Below are positions 16,601-18,389 of a stretch of 18,389 bases of DNA, one piece after another. The notes beneath the pieces are model-generated. The model was not told the origin of the DNA and made no database searches. It was given only the letters and a program-made list of their open reading frames with translations. Every line of letters begins with the position of its first letter. Position 1 is the stretch's first letter. The position numbers and the translations under genes are program-made. Source of the DNA: Clostridia bacterium (GTDB taxonomy: Bacteria; Bacillota; Clostridia; TANB77; CAG-508); the NCBI GenBank assembly GCA_900768805.1, contig CAAGEF010000126.1, positions 1-18,389 of the forward strand, given 5' to 3'.

Positions 16601-18091
16601 ATAGTTTGCCAACTGGTTAGCTTTTTCATTCAATTCTCTATAAGTTAATTTCTCATCTTCAAAAACAACTGCTATATTATCTGGATGTAATTCAACTTGT
16701 TCTTCGAAAAGCTCAACAATTGTTTTATCAGAAGGATAATCTGTTTTTGTATTATTAAATTCATTTAAAATTCTATCTCTTTCTGAAGGTGTTGCGATTT
16801 CTAATTCTTTAATTTTAATATCAGAATTTTCTAAAACTTGGTCAATAATGTAATTTAATCTATTATTTAAATCAATAATATCTTGTTCATCATACTTATC
16901 AACTTTATAGTCATAAGAAATATTTAATTCTCCTGTATTATCTAAATCAAACAAATGAATATCGATATCATTTGAACAAGTTCCATTAAAAGCCCAGCGA
17001 GTTTCGTAACTAATGTTAGATTCTACATTAGCTTTTGTTATTTGATATGATAAAACTATATTATATAAATTTGGTATTGATGGATTTGTTTTTCTAATAT
17101 TTTCTAAAATTGATTGATAAGAATATTTTTGATGACGCAAAAGTCCCATAGAATCAGTTGCAATATTTGACAATAATTCTAAAATGCTAGAATTATCGTT
17201 TATATTAACTCTAAGAGGTGCAACATTAATAAACATTCCTAGAGTATTTTTCTCAGTAAAATTTGTTCTATTTAAGATAGGCGTACCTATTACAAAATCA
17301 TTTATATTATTAACTCTGTACATATAAACTGAAAGAATTCCCATAAATAAATTGAATACAGAAATCTTTGATTTTGTACAGAATTCTATTATTTTGCTCA
17401 TTTTATTTTTATCTATAATATAATTATAGCGATTTGCTTTACATGAAAAATCAGTAGAATCTTTTTTTGTTGTAGGAATAGTTACAATATTAGGTAACTC
17501 CTTAAATTTTTCTTCCCAATAATTTTTATCAGCTTCATATTTTTTAGAAGCAATATATTCAGCTTCAGAATTTATATAATTTTCGTATGTAGCTTTTTCA
17601 TTTGTTTCTAGAGTTTCATTATTAACTAAAGCTATATATTGTTGCATAATTTTTTTACAACACAAACCAAGAGTAAGAGCATCAGCTTTTATATGGTGGA
17701 TATTTAACATATATCCAGATATAGCTGAATTCTTTACTCTAAACATTTTAAATTCATATAATTCTTCGTTTAAATCAAATACTTTAGATAGAAGTTTTTG
17801 TTCCAAAGTAGAGATTTCTTCTTTTGAATCTAATTCAACAATTTCAATTGGTTTTGATTCAAAATTTCCAAAATACTGTTTTAATACACCGCTTTTTTCT
17901 ATAAAGTGTAATCTAAAAATATCATTATTCTTAATTACTAGATTTATAGCTTCGTTTAAAATATTGAAATCTAATAATTGAGAAACTATAGCAGTACCAC
18001 AAATATTATTTATATTTGTATTTGTAAAATATTGTTCTGTAAGCCAAATAGATTTTTGCGGTGCTGTTAAGTCATATAATTGTTTTTCCAT
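10679..18091 (-). CDS. Two-module NRPS with terminal reductase, C-A-T-C-A-T-R
   Basis: A 2470-residue cytosolic nonribosomal peptide synthetase. Domains in order: C1 (about 1-440, HHIKADA at 132-138); A1 (about 452-930, YTSGSTGKPKG near 601, AYGPTENTT, YKTGDLAYW, GKINKKELP); T1 (GLDSLSA, phosphopantetheine Ser987); C2 (about 1025-1470, HHIISDG at 1167-1173, intact); A2 (about 1480-1965, YTSGSTGNPKG near 1634, GYGPSETTV, YRTGDLAKF, NGKVNKKVLP); T2 (GGDSLLA, Ser2023); R (about 2090-2470, GATGYLG for NAD(P)H, then Y2268-V-K-S-K2272). A reductase end releases the thioester chain as an aldehyde, so the expected product is a dipeptide aldehyde. A C domain before the first A domain suggests N-acylation by a fatty acid, as in C-A-T-C-A-T-R enzymes of gut Clostridia. 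A1 resembles valine activators; A2 is unassigned. AAGGAAG lies nine bases before the start. No carrier-protein transferase is encoded nearby. Confidence 0.96.
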   Translation of the reverse strand: MEKQLYDLTAPQKSIWLTEQYFTNTNINNICGTAIVSQLLDFNILNEAINLVIKNNDIFRLHFIEKSGVLKQYFGNFESKPIEIVELDSKEEISTLEQKLLSKVFDLNEELYEFKMFRVKNSAISGYMLNIHHIKADALTLGLCCKKIMQQYIALVNNETLETNEKATYENYINSEAEYIASKKYEADKNYWEEKFKELPNIVTIPTTKKDSTDFSCKANRYNYIIDKNKMSKIIEFCTKSKISVFNLFMGILSVYMYRVNNINDFVIGTPILNRTNFTEKNTLGMFINVAPLRVNINDNSSILELLSNIATDSMGLLRHQKYSYQSILENIRKTNPSIPNLYNIVLSYQITKANVESNISYETRWAFNGTCSNDIDIHLFDLDNTGELNISYDYKVDKYDEQDIIDLNNRLNYIIDQVLENSDIKIKELEIATPSERDRILNEFNNTKTDYPSDKTIVELFEEQVELHPDNIAVVFEDEKLTYRELNEKANQLANYLLKNGVKDNDIVGILFKKNHQTIISLIAILKCNATYLPLDIEYPNERINYILQDSNAHYLITDSINLEKITTSLKIININLFNYNFKNLLSIKSKISSPAYIIYTSGSTGKPKGVTIPQKGVVRLVKNTNYIKFYKNDRMIQTGSIVFDASTFEIWGALLNGLPLYIISKDNLLNTHFLENYIKNNKITIVWLTTSLFNLLSEQNPLIFETARILITGGDMVSPRHIYNVIDMCPNLTIIHAYGPTENTTYSTCYTIKTRFNDTIPVGAPIANSTCYIVSPNGKLQPPNTPGEIWVGGDGIGLGYLNNPSLTNEKFCENPFHDGKIYKTGDLAYWNNDGTITYQCRIDNQVKIRGFRVELSEIDNLILTFPEIKTCTTQIYSFNNTKKIYSYLVCKNKIDEDKLKLFLIKNLPQYMIPSGFIYLDQIPLTINGKINKKELPLPTFDKTSIDTNTPPRNDTDKILLQIISNILKLNNLSITSNIFEIGLDSLSAMNLTSQLYNQEKIQINVREIFEHPIISDLSDYINENISNNSTSIISLKSSSHYNSSRAQKRIYYTSNMNPDLCVYNISGGIEFDQTLKFNKICDIFKIIVNRHEAFRTYFEVIDGELYQKIIPKLDLNIESKNIPITQIDEYFKLFNTKFDLTKAPLLKVHVLYLDNNHTMILVNMHHIISDGTSMQILLDEFCKLYNNEELQKIKFTYKDFINYEQYFSGSEKYKQNKEFWLNEFSEEIPTLNLPTNYTRPSVFSYKGTQIHTKIDNKLTKSIIETSKKLKVTPYMFLLAAFYILLYKYTGQENIVVGTPIANRDISEFSNIIGMFVNTLAIRKRIHSNKTFINFLEETKEKCLDCFTHQDYPFDELVKELNISRDASRNPLFDTMFVYQNTGMNNLQINNINSKYYLPDTNISKFDLALEIIPKDTEYIMNFEYCTDLFEKNFIEALSKHYIQLIKNILNNINSKISDLEFLTIQEKNKLLYDFNNTKVNYNKNEYIYHLIDKQCLKTPNYTAITFKNKHLSYKELLDKSNSLANYLHTIGICRNSIVGIMLPRSLELLVTIQAVLKTGACYIPIDPTFPESRINYMLANSNASILLTFNDKKITNIKTLCVEFSNSALYNHPNLIFEPFNENTDPSYMIYTSGSTGNPKGVVLNHKALSNLTNYLNNYVEYLKNDYQNMAIASLTTISFDIFIFETLISLQKGLNVVMATENEQTMPDKLNSLIEKNNIKAFQLTPSRMEILLNNLDLIPQLKNIKFITLAGEALSNKLLRSILDLGNITVYNGYGPSETTVFSTFTDVTSHKNITIGKPLDNTQIYILDKDNNICPINVPGELCICGDGVGIGYKNIGPNVKNNYTYTPNSKRPMYRTGDLAKFLPNGEIMYLGRIDNQIKIRGLRIELDEIENKILEYPKIKKAIIIAKTDNNNRKYLVAYLTVKDRISINKLREHLRKYLPKYMVPAYFEILDEFPYLPNGKVNKKVLPEPHMQLNSQEFIPARNDLDKKILQLFEKLLNISPIGITDNFFELGGDSLLAINLQIEIMKIAEGISYADIFLNPTVQELTDKINSITNVAESLTDTLDLLNCNTTIQNYTQLPTNIEKNNVGNILLTGATGYLGIHVLNEFLKNETGKVYCLIRPEKGLTLETKLLNKLHFYFDNKYDDLINNRIIIIKGDITLHKLGLSEADYNELKDNISTIINCAAKVSHFGKYELYKKINVDGVKNLIDFCKENKKTLYHISTTSVSGEKLNTDDSLNISTNIFKENNFYINQIIDNVYVKSKFEAEKLIISELQNGLDGYILRIGNLMGRYSDGKFQQNIEENAYINRLLSFIRIRNVPKYFIEHTLEFTPVDCCADAIIKLLTHKTSYNRIFHLHDNNRILIKDLLNIFEKKYFKINEISTKEFNQLINSLLKSNNSSKYLSGLISDFDKEGNLNYVQKIQVVSEFSNSYLKKLNFMWPKIEELYIFKFLEYLKSLYNI

Positions 18092-18129
18092 AAATTTAAA
18101 CTTCCTTCTTATTAATGGTATTTAGTTGC

Positions 18130-18158
18130 ATTATATATATAAAAAATTCTTAAGTCAA
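18130..18158 (-). promoter_or_regulatory. Sigma-A promoter of the NRPS-kinase operon
   Basis: Read on the minus strand, TTGACT (18153-18158) and TATAAT (18130-18135) are 17 bases apart, matching eleven of twelve consensus positions. The NRPS start codon is about 38 bases downstream of the -10 box, preceded by AAGAAGGAAG (18101-18110). The good match suggests the operon is readily transcribed. I see no strong operator palindrome on it. Confidence 0.8.
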
Positions 18159-18247
18159 GCAATCTACAAGGAGTTTATCAAATTTAGAATATATTTGTAA
18201 AATTTGTTAAAAATAATTAAAAACATTACAAAAAAGGTGGGGGATTT

Positions 18248-18389
18248 ATGTATTATGAAAATAAAAAAGAACGAAAATATGGATTGGCTATAGTTATAAT
18301 ATTCTTGTTTTTTATAGTGATGATTTTATTAAATATATCAATAAAAACTGAGGGAAATTTAAATCCAGATTATACAGCAACAAAAACAG
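18248..18389 (+). CDS. N-terminal fragment of a membrane-anchored protein (cut by window end)
   Basis: A frame beginning at ATG 18248, after AGGTGGGGG (18234-18242), stays open to the window edge (47 residues). It encodes a short charged start MYYENKKERKYG, then one hydrophobic segment (about residues 12-29, LAIVIIFLFFIVMILLN), then a polar stretch. This is the layout of a signal anchor or uncleaved signal peptide, with the rest of the protein outside the membrane. No domain is visible in the part available, so its function cannot be named. It is read divergently from the NRPS across a 156-base gap; a convincing rightward promoter was not found. Confidence 0.7.
   Translation, partial: MYYENKKERKYGLAIVIIFLFFIVMILLNISIKTEGNLNPDYTATKT

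Overview
The window is very AT-rich DNA with Bacillota-type expression signals: strong AGGAGG-like Shine-Dalgarno sites, sigma-A-type promoters of the TTGACA-17-TATAAT pattern and U-rich intrinsic terminators. The protein families present (YkpA/YbiT-type ABC-F, Tex, DUF975, HD-GYP response regulator, 7TM histidine kinase, two-module reductase-ended NRPS) suggest a member of the Clostridia, plausibly a gut commensal. That placement is inference; there is no rRNA or other marker here.

Left part (1-6050): the tail of an IS30-family transposase runs in from the left edge and ends near a probable IS terminal repeat. It is followed by an ABC-F ATPase with its own promoter. A large imperfect hairpin separates the ABC-F gene from a small helical protein of unknown function. 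That protein converges on another unknown protein, which is read from a perfect-consensus promoter; the two share a bidirectional terminator. Then comes the housekeeping RNA-binding protein Tex, ending in a bidirectional terminator.

Middle (6049-8834): on the minus strand lie a DUF975 membrane protein and a response regulator with an HD-GYP (cyclic-di-GMP phosphodiesterase-type) output. On the plus strand follows a DinJ/RelB-YafQ type II toxin-antitoxin module. Its antitoxin is intact, but its toxin carries a one-base frameshift that removes the catalytic C-terminal part.

Right part (8841-18091): a two-gene minus-strand operon. First is a 2470-residue nonribosomal peptide synthetase with the order C-A-T-C-A-T-R. 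Eleven bases after its stop begins a 7TM-PAS histidine kinase whose ribosome-binding site overlaps the NRPS stop codon. By analogy with C-A-T-C-A-T-R enzymes of gut Clostridia, the NRPS should load two amino acids, acylate the first through the starter C domain, and release a reactive dipeptide aldehyde that may cyclise to a pyrazinone if not acylated. The first A domain reads as valine-like; the second cannot be assigned. The NRPS promoter is a clear TTGACT-17-TATAAT.

The tight coupling of a membrane sensor kinase to the synthetase is the most interesting feature: the kinase may sense the peptide product or control its production. The HD-GYP response regulator just beyond the toxin-antitoxin module is the only response regulator in the window and is a candidate partner. 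No phosphopantetheinyl transferase, exporter or thioesterase is visible. A divergently read membrane-anchored protein begins at the right edge and is cut off.
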